Shown here: in pieces, positions 1 through 10,900 of the stretch
Layout of the letters: each line of letters begins with the position of its first letter
How positions within the stretch are numbered: position 1 is the first letter of the stretch
DNA from: Halichoerus grypus
Lineage: Eukaryota > Chordata > Mammalia > Carnivora > Phocidae
Length of the DNA: 64,000 nucleotides
NCBI RefSeq assembly: GCF_964656455.1
Contig: NC_135715.1
Span: 163,462,437-163,526,436 of the forward strand
Direction: 5' to 3'
The notes under the pieces: model-generated
Told to the model about the DNA's origin: nothing
Database searches by the model: none
What the model saw: the letters and a program-made list of their open reading frames with translations, nothing else
Translations under genes and position numbers: made by a program

Positions 1-479
1 CTAAATAGCTCACCTTTTAAGTAAAAATCTTAGAAAGCTTTTGGGTGATTATTTAAAAATGGAAATACTTAGTGTTGTGGAGATTGAAGAGTCTTGGGAC
101 TATACTTGAGAAGAGAGGGTGCAAGGGAACCTGCTAACTATCCTCACGTATTTGGGGGATCATAGAAAAGAAGGAATGAACTCATCCACCATATCCCAAC
201 AAGTTGGTCCAATGAGGTTTTAAGGAAGGAAGTACATAACAGTTCAGTATAACAAATAGCTCTTCAGTGAAGTGTATGCTGCTTTGTGAAACACAGACCC
301 TTAGTCATCGAGAGAACATAAGCAAGAGTTCTGCAAACCTTTGCCTGGAATTGCTCTTTTCAGTTTGGAGTATGATTTGACCCACAACAGGCCAACTGTG
401 AGCGTATAAGGCATGCATTTCCATCTAGAAATACAGGGTTGGCCTGTGTATTGTACAGTTGTATTATTGTTTGCTCACC

Positions 480-990
480 CAGCATCCATTCTGCACTTTT
501 GCCTTCCTAGGAGAACTCCACATTTGTTCAGGTAACTCCCTTCAACGTGTAGTGTATATGGTTTGGGCCGTATGACCACCCACCTGCAAGGGTGAGTTTG
601 GGTGTCCTTCAGCTGTGATCTAGTTCCCTGTGCCAGTGATTACTTTGAGAATGGTCATGTGATGCGGTTTGTGCTAAAGATGCTCAAACTCAGCATTTAG
701 CTGAGGCCATCTGGGATAGCTCTTTCCTTGGTTTTGTGGGAGAAGTTCCCTCTGAATTTTACCCTCAGAACCTTAGGACCACGACCGCCATTCAGCTTCC
801 AGCATGCAGTAGAAGCAGCCACGAGGAGAGCCAGTCTCCAGGGAATCTCTGGGACGTGGGTCCTGAGCCAGGGGATTCATCTATGCGGAAGCCCCTCCAA
901 ACTCGGGACCTCCAATTACATGAGTCATATATTCCCTTATATTTCCACCTGTTTCAGTTGCACTTTTCTGTGACTCACAGATAAAAGTTT
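480..990 (+). repeat. Old diverged mammalian interspersed repeat
   Basis: The stretch with ...TGTGCCAGTGATTACTTTGAG, GGTCATGTGATG and the tail CAGTTG...TTTCTGTGACTCACAGATAAAAG resembles a widespread old mammalian repeat, possibly LTR-type. I cannot assign a family. Two overlapping open frames here (728-984) are not considered genes. Confidence 0.35.
511..531 (+). other. Possible 21-base microexon, phase 0/0
   Basis: The acceptor is CACTTTTGCCTTCCTAG and the donor CAG|GTAACT. The 21 bases between give seven codons (ENSTFVQ) and would join the exon at 1087 in frame. It lies at the edge of an old repeat, so this may be chance. Confidence 0.18.
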
Positions 991-1086
991 CCCACTTCTT
1001 ACCCACTGTTGTAGGACTGTGGGCTCGTTTCCCTATTCCTCTTTATTCCCTTATGATTAGGGCATATGTGTTCTTCCCTCTTCTAG

Positions 1087-1284
1087 TTTTCTAACGTTGT
1101 TAATTTGAAAAGTTTTCTGAGTTTTGTTGATGGTTCTGCCAAGTTACTTAGCTCTGTTTTCTCAGAAATTTTTGAATTGTTGGTGAAAGATTTAAGCCCC
1201 TTAAGGTTAAAATGTATATTTCAGTTGTTTGGTTCGCATAACTTTGATTTAATAAACAAGATTAATGTGGAATGTTTCCATTTG
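1087..1284 (+). CDS. Internal coding exon, 66 codons, phase 0/0
   Basis: The exon follows a good acceptor (TTCTTCCCTCTTCTAG) and ends at a consensus-like donor (TTTG|GTAAGG). It reads as 66 open codons from the first base, and an in-frame TAG formed by the last intron bases (1084-1086) closes the frame just upstream, as expected at an intron-exon border. The peptide begins FSNVVNLKSF and ends INVECFHL. It is amphipathic and Leu/Phe-rich (for example LLSSVFSEIFELLVKDL), suggesting alpha helices. The open frame happens to continue 195 bases into the next intron and exon, so the unspliced frame is longer than the exon. No family was recognised. It is the first exon of the gene visible here with good support. 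Confidence 0.6.
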
Positions 1285-1346
1285 GTAAGGATTCTATTTT
1301 TCTATTTTAAATTATTATCCATTATTGTTGATTTTGTTTTTTCTAG
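1285..1346 (+). other. Very short intron (62 bases)
   Basis: GTAAGG opens it and a strong pyrimidine tract (GATTTTGTTTTTTCTAG) closes it. It joins two exons in phase 0. Sixty-two bases is near the lower limit for mammalian introns. Retention would shift the frame, because 62 is not a multiple of three. Confidence 0.5.
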
Positions 1347-1489
1347 AAGGAAGCAATTCATGATAATAAGCATAAACTCTTGCCATTTCACTCATTCTTT
1401 AAAAAATTATGTATTTACAGCCAGTATTCTAGGGACTGGGGAATCAGAACAAGTTCTGTTTTTGGCCTTTTTAGATACTTAAAACATAG
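1347..1489 (+). CDS. Internal coding exon, 47 codons plus 2 bases, phase 0/2
   Basis: It starts after TTTTGTTTTTTCTAG and reads KEAIHDNKHKLLPFHSFF onwards for 47 codons. The proposed donor is CATAG|GTAGTT. An in-frame TAG lies directly across that donor, so the frame closes just outside the exon. The two leftover bases (AG) plus the G that starts the exon at 10810 make an Arg codon, so the phases fit. Middle residues include RDWGIRTSSVFGLFRYLK. Other GT sites inside (GTATTT at 1411, GTATTC at 1423, GTTCTG at 1453) are possible donors but would break the phase match or need other exons. The product is not recognised. Confidence 0.55.
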
Positions 1490-1686
1490 GTAGTTAAGTT
1501 GATGTGTGTCTCACAGAGGAACACAAAGGCTGTTTTTCCCAGGGGTCCTTTCTTAATCTAGTCTCCCTAATTTTTATTTTAATAACATGGAAGAAGTATT
1601 CGCTGCTGATCTTGAAATGTTGGGATTTCTCTTTCACTAGATGGAAACTTATTTTACATGAAGAATCTGGAAACTATGTTTAAAGC

Positions 1687-1706
1687 AAAAAAAAAAAAAA
1701 AAAAAA
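1687..1706. repeat. Poly-A run (A20)
   Basis: Twenty consecutive A residues followed by an A-rich AAAACAAAACAAAA segment. No retroposon body was recognised next to it. Confidence 0.9.
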
Positions 1707-3861
1707 TCCAAAACAAAACAAAAAGCTCAAGCAGTTTAAGAACTTAGAGTGAAGTATAGTAATCTTTTAAATAATTCTCCAGTGCCATGAGATAATAGCA
1801 TGGTTAATACTCCAGCTTCCCCTTAGTAATTAAATTTTGCTAGTTTTCAGAATCTTCCCCAATCCTCTCGAAAGAACTGGAGCTGTTGATGTGACACATT
1901 GTTGTTCTTCTCCTACACCATATCCAAGTTATACAGGGGTGTCTATGTGTTCTTGGTGTAACAGGGCAGCCCAGAGACCCACAGGTGGCCCTGGGCCACT
2001 AGCTGGGGCAGAATGAGGATTTTTTTCTATCACCAAGGCAGAGGGAGTACTCACAGCATGGACCTTAGCAACATTTTTGTGATAAAGCCAGTGCAACTCA
2101 TACCTAGGTAATATAAAGACAGTGGTTCTTCACATTGTGACATTTCAGTCATTTTTTTCTGAAGTAGCTACACGGCAGTTAAAATCAGTTCTTTGAGCTT
2201 GCTAGAGAACTTGCCCCCCTCCTCAAACTATAGGGGATATTTTGGTTTATTTAGGAAGTTTGGAGGTTAAGTGAGAAGTGTTGAGGTTGGGGGCATGAAT
2301 GTGACTGGTTGGAAAAATAATTCACAGACTCAGTGTGCTGATGACTTGAAAAAAAAAGATGCTATGACAAACATCAAAATAAAACAAGCAACAAAGAATA
2401 ATATGAATAAGAAAGTGATAGAAAAATGATAAAAACGTTGGCATTTCCTTAGGGAAACCTAATGTCAAAGGCATAAACACTCCAACTATTTAGATGTCTC
2501 TTTCCCAAATGGAAACTTCTATTTAAGGAAGTTAAGTATTTTAACTGCAATGACTGAACATAATATGAAATATTTTGCACTTGACAGAGACTTCAATCTG
2601 AGATGAATCTTGTGCTCATATATAATGCATTAAAATATGGAATGCTGCTTCTGGTTGGCCAAGTTTTAATTTTAAACTTTAGTATCTTTTGTGTATATAC
2701 ACATAAAAAGAAAACTTACTGAATTGGCGTGTTTCAAGAAAACTTAGATTGAGAACTTGTATATTTCTTGCTACATTGATATTTGAAATGAATATTCAAA
2801 TAAAAGTAGAACATCAAATATGCTAAAGTACTGTGTTTAAATCTTTGCTGTTCTTTGGAAGTCAGAAGCTGAAAATAAATATCAGATTTATTGAAATGAA
2901 TACTATGGAAGTCTCTTTCCTGGTAATTTAATTCAGCATACTGCTTAGATTTTTCCAAAATGAAATATTTTCCTCTTAAATGGAAAAATGTTTCTTTTAT
3001 TCAACTGTAGTATCTGATGGCCTAATGTCACCAGAAGTCAACATAATTTTGGGATTTAGAAATTTTTAAATTTTAGTTACAACATTATTTTAAAATTGGC
3101 TTTTTATACAATGAAAATAATTATGGCTGCAATACTCTGAGCACTATTTTGACAGTAATACACTTTATATGAAATAAATAACATAGATTTAAAAAAATTT
3201 GGTAGTGTCTCCATATAAGGAGAGGAATGCAGCTCTGGATTGAATTTTTGACACATAATCTTTTATTATGACATCTAGTTGATTAATACTTCAGCCAAAT
3301 CATTGTTTTAAAATATCTCCTTTCACTGTCCATTAGATCTGGAGCTGCAAGCATGCATAAAACCTGGCATCCACTTTGTACTCCCCATCATTTACTTTGG
3401 GACAATGCCAGTGTCTTGGTTACAGTATTTAAAGTATAGCCTGAATGCTTTGTTTTAGGAATTTGTCTAAGGCTGGACAACTTTTATATGTGACTTTGTA
3501 GTTGCATTTGAGTGACACAAAGATAGTGTCAAAATAAACAATATCTTAAGAACAAAAGGTAGGACAGGAGTGCTGAACAAGAAGCACCTTTGTAGGATTT
3601 TTCCTTTGGTTTAAAACTATGTTCCTACTAAAAATGTTAATATCTGTTAAATGTCAAAATTTAGAATACAGTAAAATACAAAGAACGCCAAAATTATCTG
3701 TGATCACATCGAACAGAAATAATCATTATTAGAAACTGGGTATATAAATTTCTTTCATAGATATACTCTAACATAAATATGGCATATATACTTTTTCATA
3801 CAAAATTGATAGTTACATGCTTTTCTTTGACATGTCATTTTGCTATGTTTTTATTCTTTGA

Positions 3862-4640
3862 AAAAGGATTTTTTTAAATTTAAATTCAATTTAACATATA
3901 ATGTAGTACTGGTTTCAGGAGTAGAATTTAGTGATTTATCAGTTGAATATAACACCCAGAGCTCATCCCAACAAATGCCCTCCTTAATGCCTATCACCCA
4001 TTTAGTGCATCCTCCCACTTCCTCCCCTCTAGCAATCCTCAGTTTGTTCTCTATAGTTAAGTCTCTTATGGTTTGCTTCCCTCTCTGTTTTTAGCTTATT
4101 TTTCCTTCCCTTCCCCTATGCTCATCTGTTTTGTTTCTTAAATTCCATATATGAGTGAAATCATATGATATTTATCTTTCTCTGACTTATTTCGCTTAGC
4201 ATAATACCCTCTGGTTCCATCCACCTCATTGCCAATGGCAAGAGTTCATTCTTTTTGATGGCTGAGTAATATTCTGTTGTGTATATATACCACATCTCTA
4301 TCCACTCATCTGTCGATGGACATTGGGCTCTTTCCATAATTTGGCTATTGTTGATAGTGCGTCTATAAACATTGGGATGCATGTGCCCCTTTGAATTAGC
4401 ATTTTTGTATCCTTTAGATAAATACATTTAATAGTGTAATTGCTGGGTCATAGGGTAGTTCTATTTTTAACTTTTTGAGGAACCTCCATACTGTTTTCCA
4501 GAGTGGCTGTACCAGCTTGCATTCCCACCAACAGAGTAAGAGGGTTCCCCTTTCTCCACATCCTCACCAACATCTGTTGTTTCCTAACTTGTTAATTTTA
4601 GCCGTTCTGACCAGTGTGAGATGATATCTCATGAAAGGTG
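3862..4640 (-). mobile_element. 5'-truncated L1, 3' end of ORF2 plus 3' UTR
   Basis: Read on the minus strand it carries the familiar L1 ORF2 end (an open relic of 88 codons at 4161-4427 containing TTEYYSAIKKNELLPLA) and then 3' UTR. The + strand shows AACACCCAGAGCTCATCC and the ACATATGAGTGAAATC-type motif in diverged form. An imperfect target duplication around GAAAAAGGATTTTT / GAAAGGTGATTTTT is plausible. Not functional. Confidence 0.8.
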
Positions 4641-5104
4641 ATTTTTAATGTTGGCAATAGTATTCTATCCTTGTTTGGGGATTTTTAGCCTCTTTCTTGC
4701 TCTTTGAAGTTTTTGTTGTAATTCTGGTCAACAATTACTCTAGTTACTGTAGATAAATTTTAAAAGCAAGATGTATTTTCAGTATAAAAAGGATATTTTA
4801 GAAAATGACTTTCAGCACTTTAAGTACAGCATAGAATTCCTATCTAGAAAACTGTAAGTAAATGATCATGTTAATGTATCTTACTGAGCTGGTTGCTTAC
4901 CTAGGCAGCTGTATATTGGCTCTGATCTCTGTTCTTGTGTTTAGAAGAAAAATTTCCATTTGTTTTACAAGAGATTAATGTACATTATTAGCTGTGATTT
5001 CCTTTGAAAACATTTCTGCTTTGAAATACATATATGAAGAATTTAAAGGCAAGTCTAACTTAAAAAATCTTAAGTCTGTGTTATGTTTTAAAAATTTATG
5101 TTGA

Positions 5105-5292
5105 GGGGCGCCTGGGTGGCTCAGTCGTTAAGCATCTGCCTTCGCCTCAGGTCATGATCCCAGGGTCCCGGGATCGAGCCCTGCATCGGGCTCCCAGCTC
5201 GGCGGGAAGCCTGCTTCTCCCTCTCCCCTGCTTGTGTTCCCTCTCTTGCTGTCTCTCTGTCAAATAAATAAAATAAAATCTTAAAAAAAAAA
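5105..5292 (+). mobile_element. SINEC-type tRNA-Lys SINE
   Basis: A full-length copy: GGGGCGCCTGGGTGGCTCAG head, CAGGTCATGATCCCAGGGTC body, CAAATAAATAAAATAAAATC tail. It is flanked by TTATGTTG duplications at about 5096 and 5293. Confidence 0.97.
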
Positions 5293-5489
5293 TTATGTTG
5301 TATGTTGTGGATTTACCTATTATCTAGCATTTTATTAATACTACACAATACATTTTTTTTTCACCAATAGAAAAGAAACATATTTGCAGATGCCTTCTGC
5401 GGAGGAAGCCTTTGTAAACATGAACATTGTTATTATAGAATTGTATGACTGCAATTAGAGTAGTATTTATGATTCTAATTAGCATTTAC

Positions 5490-5735
5490 TTCATTGAGAG
5501 TTTACCAAGTATGAGGCACAAGGCTAAAAGCATTACTTACATTCTGTGATAGAATCTTCTGATCTACAGTGACGTAGATCTATTATTCCTATTTTAGAGA
5601 TGACGTAACTGATGTTGACAGAACGGAATTACGTGGTTTGCTCACTGTCCCCCAGCCAGGGTATGGCTGAGCCAGGAATTCAAACTCTGACCAAAAAGCC
5701 AGAGTTCTTAACCACCATGCTTAGACAGAGTTTGT
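5490..5735 (-). repeat. MIR element
   Basis: The core reads CTATTTTAGAGATGACGTAAC, then CAGCCAGGGTATGGCTGAGC and GGAATTCAAACTCTGACC, matching a MIR in antisense orientation. Confidence 0.7.
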
Positions 5736-6571
5736 TTTTCCACGCTTGTGGTATTTTTGGGGAACTCTACTGAATCGTCCCTGTCCTGGCTCATGTACTA
5801 GAAGGTTTGTGCCATGAATCCATACCCATTATGTAGTTGATATAAAAAGCAATAAGCTTCCTCTTGTTAAAGAGCTGGGGGTGTGTGGAGCAAGGAGCTG
5901 GGCTGACTAAAGGAAGCAACAACTAATTTCTGTTGCTTTATGCTTTGGTTAAAAAAAAAAATAGGTTGTGAATTTCTTCTGTGAAATGTTTTAATTTCTG
6001 TAGAGTTGCCATGCATTATTCAAGATTATAAAATGATTTGAATTTCAGGAGCAGACAGATTTTCTGATGAGGATTTCAAGCTGTGTAATTATGAAATCCG
6101 TATAGGTTAAAAGTTCAGAACTCGTTAGCTTAATCATTAAAAAATAACCAATTTCTAAGCATGGCATTTCATTTTAGAGGGAGTACAGTTACAATATCCC
6201 TTCCTGAGGTACTCCTGGATTCTGCCTCAGGTCCCACCACATATTGAGAGTGTTCACAGCTGCATCCCACATAGCTCATCCTATATTACTGCATAGTTTT
6301 TAAAGAAAGTTCATATTTTATGGTGGTAAATTTGATGCTGTAAAATAAGACACATTTCTAGGAATTTCTTCATCTTTCTTGGCTCCTTAAAAATTCAGGG
6401 GAGTTAATGAATGAGTGCCAAACATCAAAAAAGTTCATTGGAACCTGTTACATGGTATCAGAGCATACATTTAGGAAATGAATAGCAAAATTCCTTCAGA
6501 TAAAGCATAAACGTTTCAGAATAGAATAGAAGGAAATTAATGATCAGGCAGGAGAGGCAGCTTATAAAGGA

Positions 6572-6720
6572 GTTATGTTTTTATTGTGGTAAAACATAAC
6601 AAGATTTACTATTTTAATCATGTCCAAGTGTAGATTCTGCTGACACTAAGTACATTCACATTGTTGTACAACCATCACCAAAGTCCATCTCCAGAATTTC
6701 TCATAATGTGAGCATTTTTC
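6572..6720 (-). mobile_element. Old L1M 3' end fragment
   Basis: TTTATTGTGGTAAAACATAAC and AAGTACATTCACATTGTTGT are typical of L1M 3' ends in antisense orientation. The same motifs recur at 15.97-16.05 kb. Confidence 0.7.
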
Positions 6721-7689
6721 ATTTTGCATAAAATAGTGCAGATATCATTGAGAATATATTTGGATTTGTAGAGATGTGTGGAATGTTTAAAGCTTTTGAC
6801 TTTTCAGTTTATGTAAAAACGAACTTCGAAGTTGTAGCTTTAGTTACTTCAGGTAAAACATGAACTTCACTGATACAAATGAAGTCTTTGCCCAGACTTT
6901 GAAATATTGTCAGGGCGATGCCTGTTTTCTTTGGGATGCAAGAACATTGAGGGGAAAACTATATTCATGTAAAAGCAATCTTCTAAAGAATGATTTGAGG
7001 TGATTAAAGATACCAGGATCATCAAATAGTTAAAGAGGGAAAAGAAAATATGGTATTTGAGATTTTTGACTGGCAAGAAGATTTTAATGCATATTATCTT
7101 GCTTTGCTAATCAAGGTGATTGAGATGCACTTGCTTGTTAAAGTCACTTTTGGCTTTTAGTTACCAGATTCTACATTTCTCTTCATTTGAATGCTATGTA
7201 AAGCCCTCCCCTTTGAATCTGAAGGGGGTCACTATTTTTTTTCTTAGAGTACTACTATTATATGTTGAGAATACATACATGTTTTCTAATACTTGGAGAA
7301 TGATAACGAAAAAAGAATTTTTTATTGGTTCATTTCATGCTTGGTAAGATTCCAACTGTCAAAACATTATAAAATTTTGAACCTTAGAGGCACATTTCAT
7401 CACTAGAGTACTAATTACTGCAGAGAACTGGAGCGAGTCATTATGTAGTAGTATTTATTAGAAATGCCCAATTTTAATGTTTTTTGGACCAGAGACACTT
7501 AAATAAAAGGTTAAGCTGTTCTGGCACAGAAGTGGGAGGAAAAACTGCATAGTGCATGCAACACTGTCAAATATAATGCAGGAAGGGTGGAATTAATTGA
7601 AAATTAGTCACCAACTTGCACTGAAACTCAACGTCTTATTTTCCAGGATGTCCTGAGCATGGCAGATGTTGTTCTTGATTTATTTTTGT

Positions 7690-7850
7690 ATGTTTAGTAT
7701 TGGGCACCTGTGATGTGCGAGGCATTGGTGATAGGAGGGATATGTGAAAGACCAGTGGCCCCCTTGATGGAGCCCATATTCTTGAGGGGGGAAAGAGACC
7801 ATAAACAAAACAGCAGCAATCACATGGCAAGTAAGGCACGGCAAGTGTTT
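7690..7850 (+). repeat. Old repeat with 'TGTGATGTGCGAGGCATTGG' motif
   Basis: A diverged copy of a common mammalian repeat ('...CTACTATGTGCCAGGCACTG...' type, possibly MIR/L2-related). Similar remnants lie near 8160-8270, 27200-27330 and 53290-53420. Family not assigned. Confidence 0.3.
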
Positions 7851-8389
7851 TGAAGACCAATGTAGCAGAGTAAAGGAAATAGTGTGAGTGTTGAGGGGGT
7901 GAGGGAAAAGGTATTTTAAATAAAGTAGTTAAAGGAGTCAAAAAAGAAAGGAGACTCTCCTGAGGACATGACATTTTGAGAATAGCCATGAATGAAGGTC
8001 ATTTTAAAATATTAGCTATATAAAATTTTAATAGCACACAGATACTTCTTCTATACTATACATAGTATGAATAAAATAAATAAAATAGAATACAGCAACA
8101 ATATAAAGTAAGTTGTTAAATAGGCAAACATAGTAATATTCTGTTTTTAATAGATTTTTATTAAATTTCTGTCATACACAAGGCACTGACTAGATGATAA
8201 ACTTGGGAGGAGAAAAGATAAAAGATGTATCTCTACCTTCAGGGAAGTTACAATTCAGTGTTAATCATTGCAGTTTCCTCAGAGAAGAGAAGCAAGCAGT
8301 CCGAAACAATAAAGTGTGTGGGAAATAGCAGGTTCTTCTGTCTGTCCAAATAACTAGCAAGTGCATTACATGCTAATTGTCTATAGTTT

Positions 8390-8530
8390 TCTCTCTATTG
8401 CAACCCCTTTTCCCTCCCCAGCCAACACTGTGAGGTCTTTCTGTGATGACCGTATTTTCATTTTACTATGCAGTCCGTAATAAGTGGTCAGTAAAGGCTT
8501 TTTGAGTGAATGAGTAAGTGAATGAAGACA
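8390..8530 (+). repeat. L2 3' end remnant
   Basis: GTGGTCAGTAAAGGCTTTTT followed by GAGTGAATGAGTAAGTGAAT resembles the L2 3' tail (…CAATAAATATTTGTTGAATGAATG). Confidence 0.45.
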
Positions 8531-9965
8531 AAGACAGATCTTATGCCTTTTGGAAATACAGTTTTGAAGAAAAAAGGAATAGCTTGCATGCATTTCTAGG
8601 GGTGCAATTTAGAATAGGGAAAAATCCACCAAGGTTTGAGAAGGAAATAAGGGACAAGGGAGAGGAAGAAGCCAAGATGCAAATGAGATTAGTGACAGAA
8701 GAGGAGTCCAGAAAATTGGGTGGAGTGTGGTCCCCAGCCCAGCTAGTGGTGACCTTGAAAAGTTTGGAATGACATTTTTCCTTCAAAAACAGGAGAAAAA
8801 ATAAGTGGGGTTGGATCGGTGAAGAACAATGTGGAGATGTAGAGGAAGTCTAAGGTGATGGTCTGGGTCATAGTTTTAGTGAGGGAAAAAGGGAACCATC
8901 TGAAATGAAGAGGAGTGGAAGCTCTTAAAGGACAGGTTTCAGAATTTTTTTTTTTTTTAATTTTTCAGATTTTAGGAAGGCAGTGGATGGAGGAACTCTA
9001 TCCTAAGTACCACCTACCCCCCATAAGTCTTGTGCAGTAACCTGTAATGATCCCATTAATATTTCTCTAGCAAAACATATTAATATCTACACTTTAGGGG
9101 GATAAAGAAGATAAATGGCTTCCATTCAGCATAGTTTGTACCAAATTTATAAAAAGCAGACCAAAAAAAAAAAAAACAACCCACACTCAAACCCACCAAC
9201 CAAATGGGTTTTCAGAGCACTTGGGATGTTGGAATAATGCATAAGGCATTGCAGATCTGTGCAATTTGTATTGTCTGCAGGGATGATTGAGAAGTATCAA
9301 GATGCTTAAGACTTGAAAAGAAGCAGGATATTTTGAGTAAGGGAGCATTTAGGGTCAGCTGCTGTGATATCTGAGATGGAAGAGTGGTTGGTCACTGAAC
9401 TTCGTCACCATGTCCTGTGCCTCTCTGTGCACTCCCTGCATGCTCAGGGAGACACCCAGCAGCCTAAATGGTGATCCACAGTGGATTAAGCCAGAGTAGG
9501 ACTGAAAGTTTATTTTTTCATCATTACTGACTAGAATGTATTCCACTGGCATTCAGGAGCTTAAATTGTGAGAAGAACGTATTGTTTAAAGTCTGAGGGT
9601 TGAAGAACGGATAAAGTTAGTGAGATTTTTAGGAGACTTTTTGAAGAAACCTCTGTTACAGCTTTAGGTTTTATTAAAATTTATTTTTCAGTGGATTTCC
9701 TTTCCATAAATTAATACTTTCTTGAAGATTTTCTTGGTATTTTTTAAAATATTTTATCCCAAAGTCCAGTGTGCTAGACGTACATAGGTGTTTGATGACT
9801 ACATAAATGAATTATCAGCAAAATTATGAAATATTATAATTCATTATAAATTAGTTATGACTAAATAATTACTTTTGTATTTTTCTGTGTGTGCACACAT
9901 GTGCACCAACTTTTTGACTGTGTAGTTCTTAAACAGGATTATAATTTTCCAGTATTGTAAGGGGA

Positions 9966-10003
9966 GCCCAGCTAGCTCAGTCGGTAGATAGTGAGACTCT
10001 TAA
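9966..10003 (+). pseudogene. Tailless tRNA-Lys(CTT) 5'-half retrocopy
   Basis: GCCCAGCTAGCTCAGTCGGT then AGA...TGAGACTCTTAA matches the first 38 bases of tRNA-Lys with anticodon CTT (9999-10001). The visible differences from the tRNA are G5>A and three bases in the D-stem/anticodon-stem junction. It stops in the anticodon loop, has no poly-A, and is flanked by 16-base direct repeats with one mismatch (9943-9958 and 10003-10018). It is closer to genuine tRNA-Lys than to the SINE head. This fits the known class of tailless tRNA retropseudogenes. Not functional. Confidence 0.75.
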
Positions 10004-10809
10004 ATTTTCCAATATTGTCATGTAGCATATATAGAATTTTCATATCAATGGTGATTTGTCCTAGTTGATTTTGTAATCTCAAGTGAATATAATCTAAATG
10101 CTAAATAATGAATCCTTAATATTAGAATTTTTAAAAATGTTAATGGAAAAAAATCAAAGTTTTATGAATATAATCTTTCAGGCTTTTCATTTCACTTTGA
10201 AAGTATTCTATATTGAAGATTGTGAAGTGCTACTGGAGAGACCTTGGAGTGTGCGAGTCTAGGGGTCAGTGAGGGGACAGTCTGAGAGATTCCTTTGGGA
10301 ACTGAGTCTCCTGGTCAGCATTTCTGTGGTCCAAGCTCTCAACAGGGCTAGGATATAACTCAAGGCTCAGAGTCCCTGAACTAGGAAGTGTAACTCCCCT
10401 TTTATGAATGGACATACCTGTTTGACTATGTCAAAAGAAAATATTCTAATTATGAAGACAGAATTTTCAACACGTACATACACTTGTGTTTATGATATAT
10501 ATTTTGTGATTATGGAAGAATTAAATAACCTTCACGGAGAAGAACTGAAATAGATAACATGCTACTTTGCTTTTTGACATTATAAATCACGCACTTAAAC
10601 ATTTGGTACTTAGATTTCAGAAATGATCTTTCAGCAATAGAATGTGGACACAGATAAAGATAACTCAGGTTTGGGAATTCATTGATAAAATCATTACAAT
10701 AGTGGAATAATTGTATCAGCTTTACTTGAGTAAAATACTCCTAAAATTCTCAATATTTCTAAGAACTTTATATATTTTTCATATAATTTAGTTTTTGTTT
10801 TCTTTCTAG

Positions 10810-10900
10810 GGATTTACTTCCAGAGTCCGCGGTGAAACTCTTCTCTTACAGACTTGTACCAGAGCAACTTTGTATGTTAAAATGTTTCGTGAAGGGCATG
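10810..10900 (+). CDS. Internal coding exon, 91 bases, phase 2/0
   Basis: The acceptor is strong (TTTTTGTTTTCTTTCTAG). With the first G completing a codon, the exon reads 30 residues, DLLPESAVKLFSYRLVPEQL and on to VKGM, ending at a codon border before GTATAT. Phase 2 at the start fits the exon ending at 1489, and phase 0 at the end fits the exon at 29944. The frame starting on the first base is also open, but it does not fit either neighbour. Two CpGs (TCCGCGG) stand out in AT-rich surroundings. The donor GTATAT is weak, and a perfect U12-type motif ATATCCTTT begins 4 bases later (10905), so the exact 3' border is uncertain. Family not recognised. Confidence 0.58.

Larger units (their letters stand above)
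1490..10809 (+). other. Intron, repeat-rich (9.3 kb)
   Basis: It contains a poly-A run, an L1 3' end (3.9-4.6 kb), a SINE (5.1 kb), a MIR (5.5 kb), an L1M remnant (6.6 kb), an L2 tail (8.4 kb) and a tRNA-Lys fragment (10.0 kb). In the remaining parts (1.7-3.8, 4.65-5.1, 5.75-6.55, 6.75-8.35, 8.55-9.95 and 10.05-10.8 kb) I see no convincing gene or RNA. Confidence 0.5.

Noticed and set aside
728..984. Two overlapping 81-82 codon frames
   Set aside because: They lie in an old diverged repeat and lack splice signals that fit the gene model.
1105..1482. A 125-codon open frame as a single-exon gene
   Set aside because: Its first part is the exon at 1087-1284. The rest runs through a good donor, and a second splice-bounded segment in another frame explains 1347-1489 better.
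4161..4427. 88-codon minus-strand frame as a gene
   Set aside because: The peptide is a relic of L1 ORF2 inside a truncated L1.
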